Shown here: piece by piece, positions 34,419 to 44,057 of the stretch
Layout: every line of letters begins with the position of its first letter
Numbering within the stretch: the first letter of the stretch is position 1
NCBI RefSeq assembly: GCF_051388935.1
Contig: NZ_JBPKBI010000021.1
Span: 1-64,000 of the forward strand
Direction: 5' to 3'
DNA from: Yinghuangia sp035454725
GTDB taxonomy: Bacteria; Actinomycetota; Actinomycetes; Streptomycetales; Streptomycetaceae
Length of the DNA stretch: 64,000 nucleotides
Made by a program: the position numbers and the translations under genes
The notes under the pieces: generated by a model
Seen by the model: the letters and a program-made list of their open reading frames with translations, nothing else
Database searches by the model: none
Told to the model about the DNA's origin: nothing

Positions 34419-34985
34419 ATGTCGGCAGGACTGGGTTCCGGCAGGGTTTCGGGCATGGTCGTACACCCGTTTTCCTGCGCCAGGCCGGTCGCCCGGTGGA
34501 TTCCGGCGTTGGCCGTTGCTGCGTGGTCGGCGCTGCTGTCCGTGGTCACCGCGTGGAAGGTCGGCAGCATGGACGCCGACCCGTCGACGAAGTCGGCTCT
34601 GCCGCTGCGCCGCGTCGTCGAGCCGGTGGTGTCCGGAACCGCGGAGCAGGCCGTGTTCGCAGTGGGGGCCGTGGCGTTCGGGGTGGTTTCCGTGGTGATC
34701 CTGGTCCTCGCCGTGCGGGGACGGCTGAACTGGCGGTGGTGGACGGTCATGGCCTCGGCGGTGGCGGTCGCGGTGCCGCTGGGATGGGGCTACCGGGTGG
34801 CGACGGCCGCACAACCGGGCCCGAACATCGGCGAACCGGTCGTCTTCGTTGTCTGCGTGTGGACGGTTCTCACCGCCCCGTTGGTGATCCGACGTGCCGT
34901 CACCGTCCACCGGTGGCCGAGTACCGCCGCTCATGCCCCGGAGGGACCGTGGCCGGGGCCGACGGCCCGGCACTCCGCGCCGTAG
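34419..34985 (+). CDS. Integral membrane protein, unknown
   Basis: 188 residues with four likely transmembrane helices: WIPALAVAAWSALLSVVTAW, FAVGAVAFGVVSVVILVLAV, WWTVMASAVAVAVPLGWGY and VFVVCVWTVLTAPLVI. No known motif. Start: ATG 34419 or ATG 34455. A GTG gene follows 32 bp later (35018); the two may be cotranscribed. Confidence 0.75.
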   Translation: MSAGLGSGRVSGMVVHPFSCARPVARWIPALAVAAWSALLSVVTAWKVGSMDADPSTKSALPLRRVVEPVVSGTAEQAVFAVGAVAFGVVSVVILVLAVRGRLNWRWWTVMASAVAVAVPLGWGYRVATAAQPGPNIGEPVVFVVCVWTVLTAPLVIRRAVTVHRWPSTAAHAPEGPWPGPTARHSAP

Positions 34986-35017
34986 GCTACCGCTTTGTTC
35001 TTTGAAAGGAACGTTCC

Positions 35018-35692
35018 GTGACATCCGTGCTCAGCGCCGGAACCACCAGCACCCTCGAAGTGCGCCCGCTGGGTCAGCGGCATCGTGGGATGCCCGCTGC
35101 GGCGTGGCCGTACGCACTCCTCCGTGTCTTCGACCGCGGCCGGCCCGAGGCAGGTTTTCGCGAGGCGGCGCACGTCGAGAACGCCGCCGTCGGTGGTGAT
35201 CCGACCGGTGGCCCACGGGAGTTCCTGCTGTGGACCGACGCCGAGCGCCAGACTCTCCTGGCCCGCGTCACCACCGCTTCCGTCGACGGCCGGCACACCC
35301 GCTACCACGTCTGCGACGCCCACGGCGCGGTCTTGGCGACCGTCGACCGCTCCGGCGGTACGGCGATGCCACCGCGCCGAGCCAGGTGGCTTGTCACCCG
35401 TGCCGACGGTGCGACCCTCCACGCGGTCAAGGGCACGCGCTTCGGCTGGAGTGTCTGGTGGGCGCTGTCCCCGCTGTGGGTCCTGATGTTCCCCGTGGCC
35501 CTGCTGGGTGGTGACATCGTGCGTATGCCCAGGGCAACGACTTGGCGGCACGGCAGAACTCCCGAGCTCGCGCTCAAAACCGCGACGTCGACCCGGCACG
35601 ACTACACGGTTCACCCCGGGACCACCGACCCGCGCGTCCACCTGGCCCTGGCCACCCTCCACCACTCGTTCCCCGTCTGGCGTGACCGCTGA
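35018..35692 (+). CDS. Hypothetical protein, possibly LURP/scramblase-like
   Basis: 224 residues. GTG 35018 has a clear AAAGGA ribosome site. The middle reads like paired beta-strands (RYHVCDAHGAVLATVDRSGG, RWLVTRADGATLHAVKG), the pattern of the scramblase/LURP-one-like fold in bacterial proteins, followed by a hydrophobic stretch (WALSPLWVLMFPVALLGG). This fold assignment is weak. No catalytic motif. Confidence 0.7.
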   Translation: MTSVLSAGTTSTLEVRPLGQRHRGMPAAAWPYALLRVFDRGRPEAGFREAAHVENAAVGGDPTGGPREFLLWTDAERQTLLARVTTASVDGRHTRYHVCDAHGAVLATVDRSGGTAMPPRRARWLVTRADGATLHAVKGTRFGWSVWWALSPLWVLMFPVALLGGDIVRMPRATTWRHGRTPELALKTATSTRHDYTVHPGTTDPRVHLALATLHHSFPVWRDR

Positions 35693-35942
35693 CCCGGAGC
35701 GTTGCACGGGGGCTGCGGCGGTCGCCGCGGCGGTGCGGTGCGTCGTGTCGACGTCGGGCGCGCGGACGGCTCCCCGACTGGTCGATCCGTAGCCGACCGT
35801 GCCGATCTGCGACGCTTCCGGGACGGGTATGCAACCGGTCGGACGTCGAGCGCCCCGAGGGCCCGTGCTCGATCGACCCGGGCCCGATCGTGCCTGGTCT
35901 GCGACACTGCCGGGCCTGGTTCTCGGCCGGGTCAACGCACTG

Positions 35943-37637
35943 TCACGCCGAGGGGGTTGCCGGTGTCCGCAAAGCGAGTACCGCCACGTCGTCGGTGTTG
36001 CCCGGGGGGCGGACGCGGGTGAGGAGGAGGTCGCAGAAGGTGTCGAGTGGGCGTTGGGCGAGGGCCGCCGCGTGGCGGCGCAGTTCGGTCAGGCCGGCGT
36101 CGATGGAGCGGCGGGGGGACTCGATCAAGCCGTCGGTGTAGAGCACCAGGGTGGACAGCGGCGGCAGCGGGGCGACCGCGTCGGGACGGCGCAGGTCCAT
36201 CCCGCTGCCGAGGAGGATGCCGTGCCCGTCTTCGAGGTATCGCGCCTGTCCGTCGCGGGTCACCAGGAGGGGCGGCGGGTGGCCGGCATTGGTCCACCGC
36301 AGCTGCCAGGTTCCCTGGGCGACCGGTTCGGCGCGGGCGAAGACCATGGTGGCCATCTCCGCGTCGGTGATGTGCAGGATGGCCCGGTCGAGCCGTTCGA
36401 CGATCGCGCTGGGGGGCTCCTGGTGGGACCAGGTGTAGGCGCGCAGCATGTTGCGTACCTGGGCCATGCTCGCGGCGGCGTCCAGGTCGTGTCCTGCCAC
36501 GTCGCCGATGACGAGCGCGGTCGCTCCGTCGGTCAGGACGAAGGCGTCGTACCAGTCGCCTCCCACCTGTGAGGCGTGCGGTGCGGGGACGTAGCGGGCG
36601 GTCATCTCCAGGCCCGGCACCCGGGGCAGTTGGGGCAGCAGATGGCGCTGCATGGTCTCGGCGACGCGTTGCTGGCGCTGGTACAGGCGCGCGTTGGACA
36701 GGGCGAGGCCCGCCCGCCGGGCGATGTCCTCCAGCAGCGACAGGTCGGCCGGGCCGAATGCCTCAGGCCGGTCGGCGCGGCCGAGGGTCAGGGCTCCGAG
36801 CACCTCGCGGAGACCGCGGATCGGTGCGATTGCCGCCGAGTGCATTCCCGTGGCGTCGAAGAGCTCGCGCTGGGTGACCGCGATGCCCGAGTCGGGGGTG
36901 CCCCTGTAGTACTCGGGGCCGGCCAGCGAAGCGGCGACGCCGCGCAGCGCCCGTGACAGCGGCATGGGTGATTCCTCGGGGACCGGCGGCATGGGGCCTT
37001 CGAGGTCGTCTCGGCGTACGAGCGCGCCGTCCGCGTGGTGCACCACCAAGGTCCGGCGTACGTCGTTCTCCTCGGTGATCAGGTCCACCACCGCCCAGTC
37101 CGCGAGGCGGGGTACGAGCAGCCGGATGAGCCGCTGGACCGCCTCCTCGGCGTTCAAAGTGGAGGTCAGCGTCGTGGTGGTCTCGGCCAGCAGCGCCAAT
37201 CGGTCGAGCTCGGACAGCGCAACCGCGTCGGCCTGCTCCGGCGGGGGCTCGCCGATCGACTCGTGGAAGATCACCAGGGCCCCGCCGATGCCGTCCTCGG
37301 TGCGGCAGGGCGCCACCAGCCATGCGAGGCGCAGCAAGGACCCGTCTCCGCGTTTGAACCACGTGTGGTCCCCTTGTGCCGGTCGGCCGCCGAGGAAGGC
37401 CTTCATCATCGGGCACCGCGCAGAGGGCAGGCGCTCGCCGCCGGGACCGCGGTGCAGGAAATCGTGGGCGTCCCGGCCGATCAGGTCCGCGGCCGACCAT
37501 GCGAGCAACTCTTCTGCGCGGGCATTGACCTGGACGATCCGGCCCTGGTCGTCGACGACGTACATTCCGACGTCGACCGCGGGTGGCAGCAGCGCGGCAC
37601 CGCACGATGCGGGGCCGTCACCGTGGTCGTGATTCAT
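35943..37637 (-). CDS. PAS-GAF-SpoIIE (PP2C) serine phosphatase
   Basis: 564 residues. PAS at about 20-135 (VGMYVVDDQGRIVQVNARAE ... FLHRGPGGERL), GAF at about 160-320 (LNAEEAVQRLIRLLVPRLAD ... PIRGLREVLGALTLGR), and a SpoIIE-type phosphatase at 340-560 with GGDWYD, GDVAGHDLDAAASM and GNTDDVAVLAL for metal binding. Such proteins dephosphorylate anti-anti-sigma factors in actinomycetes. Start is ATG 37637 with GGGAGAA upstream. No sigma factor partner is adjacent; it is divergent from a tetR gene. Confidence 0.93.
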   Translation of the reverse strand: MNHDHGDGPASCGAALLPPAVDVGMYVVDDQGRIVQVNARAEELLAWSAADLIGRDAHDFLHRGPGGERLPSARCPMMKAFLGGRPAQGDHTWFKRGDGSLLRLAWLVAPCRTEDGIGGALVIFHESIGEPPPEQADAVALSELDRLALLAETTTTLTSTLNAEEAVQRLIRLLVPRLADWAVVDLITEENDVRRTLVVHHADGALVRRDDLEGPMPPVPEESPMPLSRALRGVAASLAGPEYYRGTPDSGIAVTQRELFDATGMHSAAIAPIRGLREVLGALTLGRADRPEAFGPADLSLLEDIARRAGLALSNARLYQRQQRVAETMQRHLLPQLPRVPGLEMTARYVPAPHASQVGGDWYDAFVLTDGATALVIGDVAGHDLDAAASMAQVRNMLRAYTWSHQEPPSAIVERLDRAILHITDAEMATMVFARAEPVAQGTWQLRWTNAGHPPPLLVTRDGQARYLEDGHGILLGSGMDLRRPDAVAPLPPLSTLVLYTDGLIESPRRSIDAGLTELRRHAAALAQRPLDTFCDLLLTRVRPPGNTDDVAVLALRTPATPSA

Positions 37638-37858
37638 CGGCGTTCTCCCGTGACCTTGTTGCGCGGAATGACCCCCATCCTGCCCACTTCGAAACCAGCA
37701 TGGGCGGGGCAGGGCCCGCGACGGCGGCTCCGGCCGGTGCCGTGATTCCGTGCCGGCCTGTTGGAAAGCGGCTGTCCAGGCCACCCCGTGGTGGGGCGGC
37801 GGGGCCGGCTGCCGGGTTCCCGGGCCCGGATCGGGGCGGTGGGCCCCGTGCCGGCGGG

Positions 37859-37870
37859 CTAAAATCTTTC
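37859..37870 (+). promoter_or_regulatory. AT-rich element upstream of tetR
   Basis: CTAAAATCTTTC lies 57 bp before the GTG of the tetR gene at 37927. The string AAAATCTTT recurs near 43660. It is either a -10-like promoter segment or a repressor half-site. Confidence 0.35.
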
Positions 37871-37926
37871 GTGCATCAGCCGATTTCGCGTGGGGGCGCG
37901 CGGAACGCGCGAACCAGGAGGTCGGT

Positions 37927-38595
37927 GTGAGTCGGGGACAAAAAACGCCGGAAGAGGCCGCTGTCAAGGGCGTGCGGAAGAAGCGGGGCCCGTACCGCAA
38001 GAGCGGGGAACGCCGTCAGAAGATCCTCGAAGCCGCGTACGAGGTCTTCGACGAGCGCGGCGAGAACCTGTCCATGCAGGAGGTCGCCGACCGGGTCGGA
38101 GTCACGCAGCCCGCGCTCAACTACTACTTCGGCAATCGCGACGAGTTGCTGCTGGCCGTCCTGGAGCACCGGGAGGCCCTGGCCACGGCGGCGACCGAGG
38201 CCGTCGAAAGGAGCCGGCGGATCCAGGAGACCGTTCGCCACACGGTGGAGCATCCCGGGCTGGCGAAGCTCTTTGTGTCGCTTGCGGCCACGTCCGCCGA
38301 TGCGGAAACTCCCGCGCACGACTATTTCGTGGCGCGGTATCGAAGGCTCACCGCCCAGATCGTCGAGGGGATGGAAGACGGCGGGCAAGACGTCGCCGTC
38401 CGGGCCGACGTGCCACGCGAACACCTCGCCCGGATGCTGCTCGCGGTGATCGACGGCCTGCAGATCCAGTGGCTGAGCGACCCGTCGGTCGACATGGCCG
38501 GGATCGTCGAGTCGTTCACGCGGCTGTGGGCGGCGTCCGCGGTCGCCGAGGGCGAGGCGCCTGACGTGCCGGAGAGTCCGCAGCCGACCGCGTGA
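37927..38595 (+). CDS. TetR-family regulator, paralogue of the one at 46871
   Basis: 222 residues. Basic arm KKRGPYRKSGERR, helix-turn-helix at about 28-75 (ILEAAYEVFDERG ... SMQEVADRVGVTQPALNYYF), then a long helical ligand domain. It is about 90% identical over the first 65 or so residues to the TetR encoded at 46871-47518, and parts of the DNA are identical over more than 30 bases. Start GTG 37927 has a strong AGGAGG site. The two genes flank the amino-sugar island. Confidence 0.93.
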   Translation: MSRGQKTPEEAAVKGVRKKRGPYRKSGERRQKILEAAYEVFDERGENLSMQEVADRVGVTQPALNYYFGNRDELLLAVLEHREALATAATEAVERSRRIQETVRHTVEHPGLAKLFVSLAATSADAETPAHDYFVARYRRLTAQIVEGMEDGGQDVAVRADVPREHLARMLLAVIDGLQIQWLSDPSVDMAGIVESFTRLWAASAVAEGEAPDVPESPQPTA

Positions 38596-38805
38596 GCCGC
38601 GACGCCGCGCCGGTGCCGCGTTGCGGGCGTGCCGCCTTGGCGTCGGCACGTCCCGTTGCTTTCGCGGGCCGGGGCCGCGGTTGCCGGTTCGCTGCCGCGC
38701 GGTCTGTCGTCGGAGCGATCCGGCGCCGGTCAGGGGTGCATGACGCGGCCGGCCGATTCGGTCGGTGGCCCCCGCCAGGAGCCGACGTGTGGTGGAGCGC
38801 GGTCC

Positions 38806-39999
38806 TCAAGAGTTGCCGCGGGTGGAGATCCACCGGCCGTGGCGCATGACGGCTGTCACGTGCAGGTCATGGTCGAGGACGACGAGGTCCGCGCGTTTGC
38901 CTGTCTCGATGGTGCCGATGGTGTCGGCCAGTCCGAGGGCGGCGGCCGGGGTCGCGGTCAGGGAGCGGACGGCGTCGGTGATGGGCAGGTGGTTGTCGTG
39001 GACGGCGGTGCGCAGCGCGCGGTCGAGGGTGAGTGTGCTGCCGGCGATGGTGTCGCTGTCGGCCAGTCGTGCGATGCCGGCTTCGACGCGGGTGGTCACC
39101 GGTCCGAGGGCGTAGGTGCCGTCGGGCATTCCGGCGGCGCTCATGGCGTCGGTGATGAGCGCGATGCGTGAGGCACCGGCTGCCTGGTAGGTGAGGCTGA
39201 CGATGTCGGGGTGCAGGTGGACGCCGTCGTTGATGAGTTCGATCACCGCGTCGCTGTCCTGGAGGAGCGCTGCGACGGGGCCGGGTTCGCGGTGGTGGAG
39301 GCCGCGCATCGCGTTGAACAGGTGGGTGGCGACGCTCGCGCCCGCGTCGAGCGCGGCCTGCGTTTCACGGTGGGTGGCGTCGGTGTGGCCGATCGCGGGG
39401 ACCACCCCGGCATCGGACAGCCTGCGCACGAGGTCGACGGCGCCGGGCAGTTCGGGTGCGAGCGTCACCATGCGGATGGTGCCGCGTGCGGCTTTGACCA
39501 GGGCGTCTGTCTCGGCGGCGTCGGGGGCGCGCAGCAGCGCCGGGTCGTGGGCGCCGCACCGCACGCGGCTGAGGTAGGGGCCCTCCAGGTGCAGTCCGGC
39601 CAGGATGCCGTCCTCGACGAGGCCGGCCAACGCGGCGACGCTGTCGCGGAGTTGGCCGGGTGCGGCGGTGACGAGCGAGGCGACGGTCGTGGTGGTGCCG
39701 TGCTCGCGGTGGAACGCGGCGGCCGCGAGCCCCTGGTCGGGGTCTCCGGCGGTGTACGACGCGCCTCCGCCGCCGTGCACGTGCATATCGACGAAGCCCG
39801 GCACGAGCCACCGGCCGCCCAGATCGACGGTTTCCGGGCGGTGTCGCGCGTCCGCTGGGTCGGCGTCCCCCGGTCGGGACGGAGCGCCGGAGCCGGCCGC
39901 GACGCCGGTGATCACGCCGTCGGTGACGGTCACGTCGCCGTCTTCGAGCACGGTGTCCGGGAGGACGACCCGTGCCCCGGTGAGCCGGATGCGTGTCAC
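38806..39999 (-). CDS. nagA: N-acetylglucosamine-6-phosphate deacetylase
   Basis: 397 residues. Metal and substrate motifs of NagA are present: VDMHVHGGGG (HxH), GLHLEGPYLS (Glu), AIGHTDA (His), THLFNAM (His) and ALITDAMSAAG (catalytic Asp). It removes the acetyl group from GlcNAc-6-P, giving GlcN-6-P. The start is GTG 39999, overlapping the ROK-kinase stop (GTGA). With the ROK kinase and the SIS enzyme it forms a short GlcNAc route. Confidence 0.93.
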   Translation of the reverse strand: MTRIRLTGARVVLPDTVLEDGDVTVTDGVITGVAAGSGAPSRPGDADPADARHRPETVDLGGRWLVPGFVDMHVHGGGGASYTAGDPDQGLAAAAFHREHGTTTTVASLVTAAPGQLRDSVAALAGLVEDGILAGLHLEGPYLSRVRCGAHDPALLRAPDAAETDALVKAARGTIRMVTLAPELPGAVDLVRRLSDAGVVPAIGHTDATHRETQAALDAGASVATHLFNAMRGLHHREPGPVAALLQDSDAVIELINDGVHLHPDIVSLTYQAAGASRIALITDAMSAAGMPDGTYALGPVTTRVEAGIARLADSDTIAGSTLTLDRALRTAVHDNHLPITDAVRSLTATPAAALGLADTIGTIETGKRADLVVLDHDLHVTAVMRHGRWISTRGNS

Positions 40000-41036
40000 C
40001 GGGCCACCGCCGCGTCGACCGCGTCCCATGCGAGCAGAGCCGCGCCGTGGCACCCGGCGTTGTCGCCGAGAGCCGCAGCGGCGACATCCGGCACGACGTG
40101 GAAGGTCGCACGTTCCGCGAGCATCGCCCGCAGCGGCGCGAGGAGCGTCTCACCCGCCCGGGACAGCCCGCCGCCGATCACCACCAGGGGCGTGTCGAAC
40201 AGCGCCTGGGCGGTGAGGACGCCGTCGGCGAGCACGGAGACGGCGTCGTGCCACACGCGCTGCGCCACCGCGTCGCCCGCCTCGGCGCGGGCGGCGACGT
40301 CGGCGGCGGTCGCGCGCGCCCCCGGGACGGCTTCGGCGTACCTGTGCGCGACGGCCGGGCCCGACACCTCCGCTTCGAGGCAGCCGCGCGCACCGCATCC
40401 GCACCGGGAGCCGCCCGGTCGTACGAGCGTATGGCCGATCTCACCGGCGCGCCCGTGTGACCCGGCGTACGCCCGGCCCCCCGCCACGAAGGCCCCCGAG
40501 ACGCCGGTGCCCAGGGCCAGGAACACGAACGCGTCCCTGCCCTCGGCCGCGCCGATGCGGCCCTCGGCCAGCGCACCGGCGCGCACGTCGTGGTCCAACA
40601 CCACGGGCAGACCGAGGCGTTCGCGGACCAGCCGGCGCAGCGGCAGGTCACGCCACCCCAGATTGGCCGACCTTGTCCCCGCAGCGGCGTCGACGATGCC
40701 GGGGACGACGACACTGGCCGCCTCGGGTGTCAGCCCCCGGTTTTCGGCGACCCGTCGCAGATCGTCCGCGAACGCGACGACGCCCTCGCTGACGGCTGCC
40801 GGTCCCCGGTCGCGCCTTGCCGGTCGGCGGTCGGCGAATACAAACCTGCTGTCGCGCGAGACCAGGCCGCCCTTGATGACCGTGCCCCCGACGTCGAGCG
40901 CGATGACACAGGCGCCGCCCCCGCGCGCAGCCGAGGCGGCGCTCTCGTGCGCGGGAGTGCTCCCACCGACCGACGGCAGCGCCCGGGGGGGCGGCGTCTT
41001 CGGGGCGCCGAGGGCGGCGGCCTGGTCGTCTCTCAT
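39996..41036 (-). CDS. ROK-family sugar kinase
   Basis: 346 residues. ROK motifs: ALDVGGTVIKGGLV (phosphate 1) near residue 46, the catalytic VVLDHDVRAGALAE, FLALGTGVSGAFV, and the zinc site CGCGARGCLE. The first 40 residues are a Pro/Ala-rich tail without homology. Because the next gene, sharing a stop/start overlap, is nagA, GlcNAc (or another amino sugar) is the likely substrate; glucose and ManNAc cannot be excluded. Start is ATG 41036. Confidence 0.9.
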   Translation of the reverse strand: MRDDQAAALGAPKTPPPRALPSVGGSTPAHESAASAARGGGACVIALDVGGTVIKGGLVSRDSRFVFADRRPARRDRGPAAVSEGVVAFADDLRRVAENRGLTPEAASVVVPGIVDAAAGTRSANLGWRDLPLRRLVRERLGLPVVLDHDVRAGALAEGRIGAAEGRDAFVFLALGTGVSGAFVAGGRAYAGSHGRAGEIGHTLVRPGGSRCGCGARGCLEAEVSGPAVAHRYAEAVPGARATAADVAARAEAGDAVAQRVWHDAVSVLADGVLTAQALFDTPLVVIGGGLSRAGETLLAPLRAMLAERATFHVVPDVAAAALGDNAGCHGAALLAWDAVDAAVAR

Positions 41037-41164
41037 CGCGTTCGCTTCCGGGTCGGGTCGGCCAGGTGTGTCGGGGGCGGTCGTTCGTCGGCGCGGGCGT
41101 GGCTGTGCCTGCGCCGATGTGGTCGGTTCGCACTGTAGGGGAACGGGTGGCGTGCAGCCGTGCA

Positions 41165-42349
41165 TCACCGAGCCGGTGTATCAGCCGCTCCCGGTTCAAG
41201 TACCGCGTACGTGAACTGTGCGACCAGGGCGTCGCCGCCGAGGGCTTCGACGCCGATGACGCGGCCGGTGAAGCCGCCGGCGACCTCGGTGGACAGGTAG
41301 CGGCCGTCGAGGTCGGCGAGTGCGTGGAGCCGCCCGTTGTCGAGGTAGCCGAGTTCGAGGCGGTCGGGGCCGTTGTGGAGGCTGAGGCGGTGGGAGATGT
41401 CCACGGCCCGGATCGCGAGCGGGGTGTCCCGGGCCACGCCGGTCACGGAGCCGAGAGCCTGGTCGAAGGGACCGACGACGGCGCGTGCGGTCAGGGTGTC
41501 GCCGCATCGCTCGACGGCGGCCCAGTGGGCGTCGTCGATCTGTACGACGAGCGCCACATCGCCCACGGGAGCGGTCACGTCGGCCTGCCACTCGTCGTCG
41601 CGCGCGCGGGTCGCGAGCAGGTGCCGGGTCTCGCGGGCCTCGGGTGCGCGGCCTGCGGCGAGGGCGATACCGGTGCGGCCGTCCCCGTTCGCGGACCGGA
41701 CGAACGTGCCCGGGTCGGTGCCGGGCGACACCCACCGGGGATGCAGGTCCGGTGCGGCGAAGTCGTCGGTGAAGGAGGTCGGTTGCGGCGGTACGTCGTA
41801 GGCGTCCTCGACCACGACGGGCCAGTCGTCGGCCCATTCGATGCCGGCGAGGAAGGTTTCGCGGCCGTTGACGTGGAACTTCGGGGTGTTGCCGCGCGGA
41901 CGCACGCCGAGATAGACCATCGCCCAGCTCCCGTCGGGGAGTTCGAGCAGGTCGGCGTGCCCGGTGTTCTGCACCGGGTGGTCGGTGCTGCGGTGGCTCA
42001 GAATCGGGTTCGCCGGGTGGGGCTCGAACGGTCCGCTGACCGACCGGGATCGGGCGACCGACACCGCGTGGCCTCGCTCGGTGCCGCCCTCGGCGATGAC
42101 GAGATACCACCATCCGTTCCGCGCGTACAAGTGCGGCGCCTCGGGGTGGGCCAAGCCGGTCCCGGCCCACAGCAGGCGCGGCTCGGACAGGAGCCGGCCG
42201 GTCACCGGGTCGACGGCTGCCTGTCGGATGCCGTTCGGTGACGACCAGGACAGGTGGCAGACGCCGTCCTCGTCCCACGTCAGGTCGGGGTCGATCCCGA
42301 TCGCGCCCTCGGCGAACACCGGATCGCTCCACCCCTTCGCGGGGTCGGT
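41165..42349 (-). pseudogene. GH43-family glycosidase, N-terminus lost
   Basis: The frame reads a GH43 beta-xylosidase/arabinosidase from TDPAKGWSDPVFAEGAIGID, through GIDPDLTWDEDGVCHLSWSS, WAGTGLAHPEAPHLY, the C-terminal beta-sandwich (SFTDDFAAPDLHPRWVSPG) to a normal end near 41165. The catalytic Glu in APEAPHLY-like context and the middle Asp survive, but the first ~130 residues, including the N-terminal catalytic base region (HPDPS-like), are absent. It runs, out of frame, straight from the front of an MFS gene. Almost certainly inactive. Confidence 0.85.
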
Positions 42350-43379
42350 CGTACCCGACGAAGGGCAGCGTGGCCAGCACCGCGACGCCGCCGAGCGAGC
42401 CCATCAGGCCGCGCTCGAACGTCGACATGCCCAGTTCCTCGTCCGCCCACAGGTTGCCCAGCACACCGGTGCTGAACAGGCTGAACCCCAGCGCTGAGAA
42501 GGCCAGGATCGCGGTCTTCATGGTGCGGATGCGCAGCAGCCGCGCGAACGCCGCCTCGATCGAGATCGGCATCGGCTTGTCGTCCTCGACGACTTCGCCG
42601 AGCACCGACTTCATCTCGTGTCGGCCGCGCTTGGGCTCCGGCAGCCGGAACGCCCACAACGCGGCCACCAGCGCCGGGATTCCGAGGATCCAGAACGCCC
42701 AGCGCCACCCGTCGTCGCCGCCCGCGACGGTCGCGATGCCGGCCACGACGACAGGACTGAGTGCCCCCGCGGCTCGCGAGGCACTGAAGTTGATCGCCGA
42801 CATCCGCCCGCGTACGCCGATCGGGTACGTGTCGGCCAACAAGGTGCCGTTGACGGAGTTGTTGCTCGACTTGGCGATGCCCACGCCGAAACGGGCCAGG
42901 AAGAAGAGGAAGGCGTTGGCCGCCAGGCCGGACGCGACCACCATCGCCGAGAACGCCACCTGCGCCCAGCCGATCACCCGGCTGCGGCGGAACCGGTCGG
43001 CGAGATAGCCCATCGGCAGCGCCCCCAACACCAGGAACGCACCCGCCGCGGACGAGATGAACACGATCGCGGCGTCACTGAGACCGAAGCTGTCGCGGAT
43101 GTCCGGGGCCAGGATGCCCAGCGCCGCCGACTCCAGTTCGTCCATCGTCGCCAGTGTCAGCAGCGTCAGGAAGGTCATCGACCCGCCCGCCGCGAGCCCT
43201 TGACGCAGCGTCACATGTTCGCCGCCCACCCCCGGCAGCAACTCGTCCGCGAACAGTACCTCGCGCTGCGCCTCTTCCTGCCGTGCGCGGCGCTCGGCCT
43301 CCGCCTCGATCAGTCCGGCGGCCAGTCCTGCGGCCGAGGGGGGAGTGCCTTCAGTGTCGGGCCCGGTCGAGGTGCTCAT
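42350..43379 (-). pseudogene. MFS transporter, C-terminal half lost
   Basis: ATG 43379 (with AAGAAGG upstream) opens a normal MFS protein: a soluble N-tail of about 60 residues, then helices including TFLTLLTLATMDELESAAL, ADRFRRSRVIGWAQVAF (motif A), GVGIAKSSNNSVNGTLLADT, and the middle loop. After GSLGGVAVLATLPFVGY it stops matching a transporter and the sequence continues in another frame as a GH43 enzyme. About 340 of some 520-550 residues remain. The join is close to 42350. Confidence 0.85.
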
Positions 43380-44057
43380 GGACACCTTCTTCGGTGTGAA
43401 GGGCGAACGGGGAGCGTGTGCATGGGTCGTCTCCGACGAAGGGCGGACCGCTGGGTGCGGGCGGATGGGCGGGAGAGGCGCCGAGGGTGCGCACGCACGC
43501 GGCGAGCGCTGCCACCGGCAACGGTCCCGCGCACGCCGCGCTCCTGAGCGCGGAGTGCGGCCGGGGCCGCGGGGAGGTCGGACATCATGGGCACCTCGAA
43601 TCGGAGCGTCGCCGTGGTGAAGGTGAACGTGCGGTGTCCCTGATGAAAATCTATGAGTGAAAATCTTTAACGCCCGTCGGTGCGGCTGTCCAGACCTTCC
43701 CGGGGTCGACATTAAAAATTTATGTATGATAGATATCTTGCTGTGGTCAGCAAACGCGACGTCGGCCTGGGCACCGCCGTGCCCTGTTCGACAGCCCGCG
43801 CCCTCGGGCCGTCGTCGCCGCCGAGCCCGGCGGATGCGACGCAGCCGCGGTCGGCTCAAGAGAGTCAGGTCGTGCCCGGCGCTCGTCGGAGGAACCGGGC
43901 GCGGACCCTCGTCGGCCCGACACCTTTCGTCCCGTCGCCACCAACCCCGGCACGCCGGCACACCTGGCATCCCCTGAACCGAGACGCCGCCGACAGGACA
44001 AGACGGCACATCGACTGTCCTGCGGAGCCACCGACTGACCCCTCATGGAGGAGTGAC
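43380..44057. promoter_or_regulatory. Long divergent intergenic region with AT-rich repeats
   Basis: 678 bp with no convincing gene. It holds a 14-bp direct repeat, TGAAAATCTATGAG then TGAAAATCTTTAAC (43644-43671), an AT-rich stretch with TATGAT (43725-43730), a palindrome AGATATCT (43731-43738), and a weak DasR-like core GTCCAGAC near 43688. These probably include the promoters and operators of the GH20 gene and of the now-broken MFS gene. Confidence 0.5.

Noticed and set aside
43680..43700. DasR (dre) site near GTCCAGAC
   Set aside because: Only about 8 of 12 core positions of TGGTCTAGACCA match; too weak to claim, although amino-sugar genes lie next to it.
41196..44009. Single 937-codon minus-strand frame that looks like a fusion protein
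   Set aside because: Only its MFS part (43379 to about 42350) is real protein. The rest is the GH43 gene read in the wrong frame and a spurious N-terminal extension.
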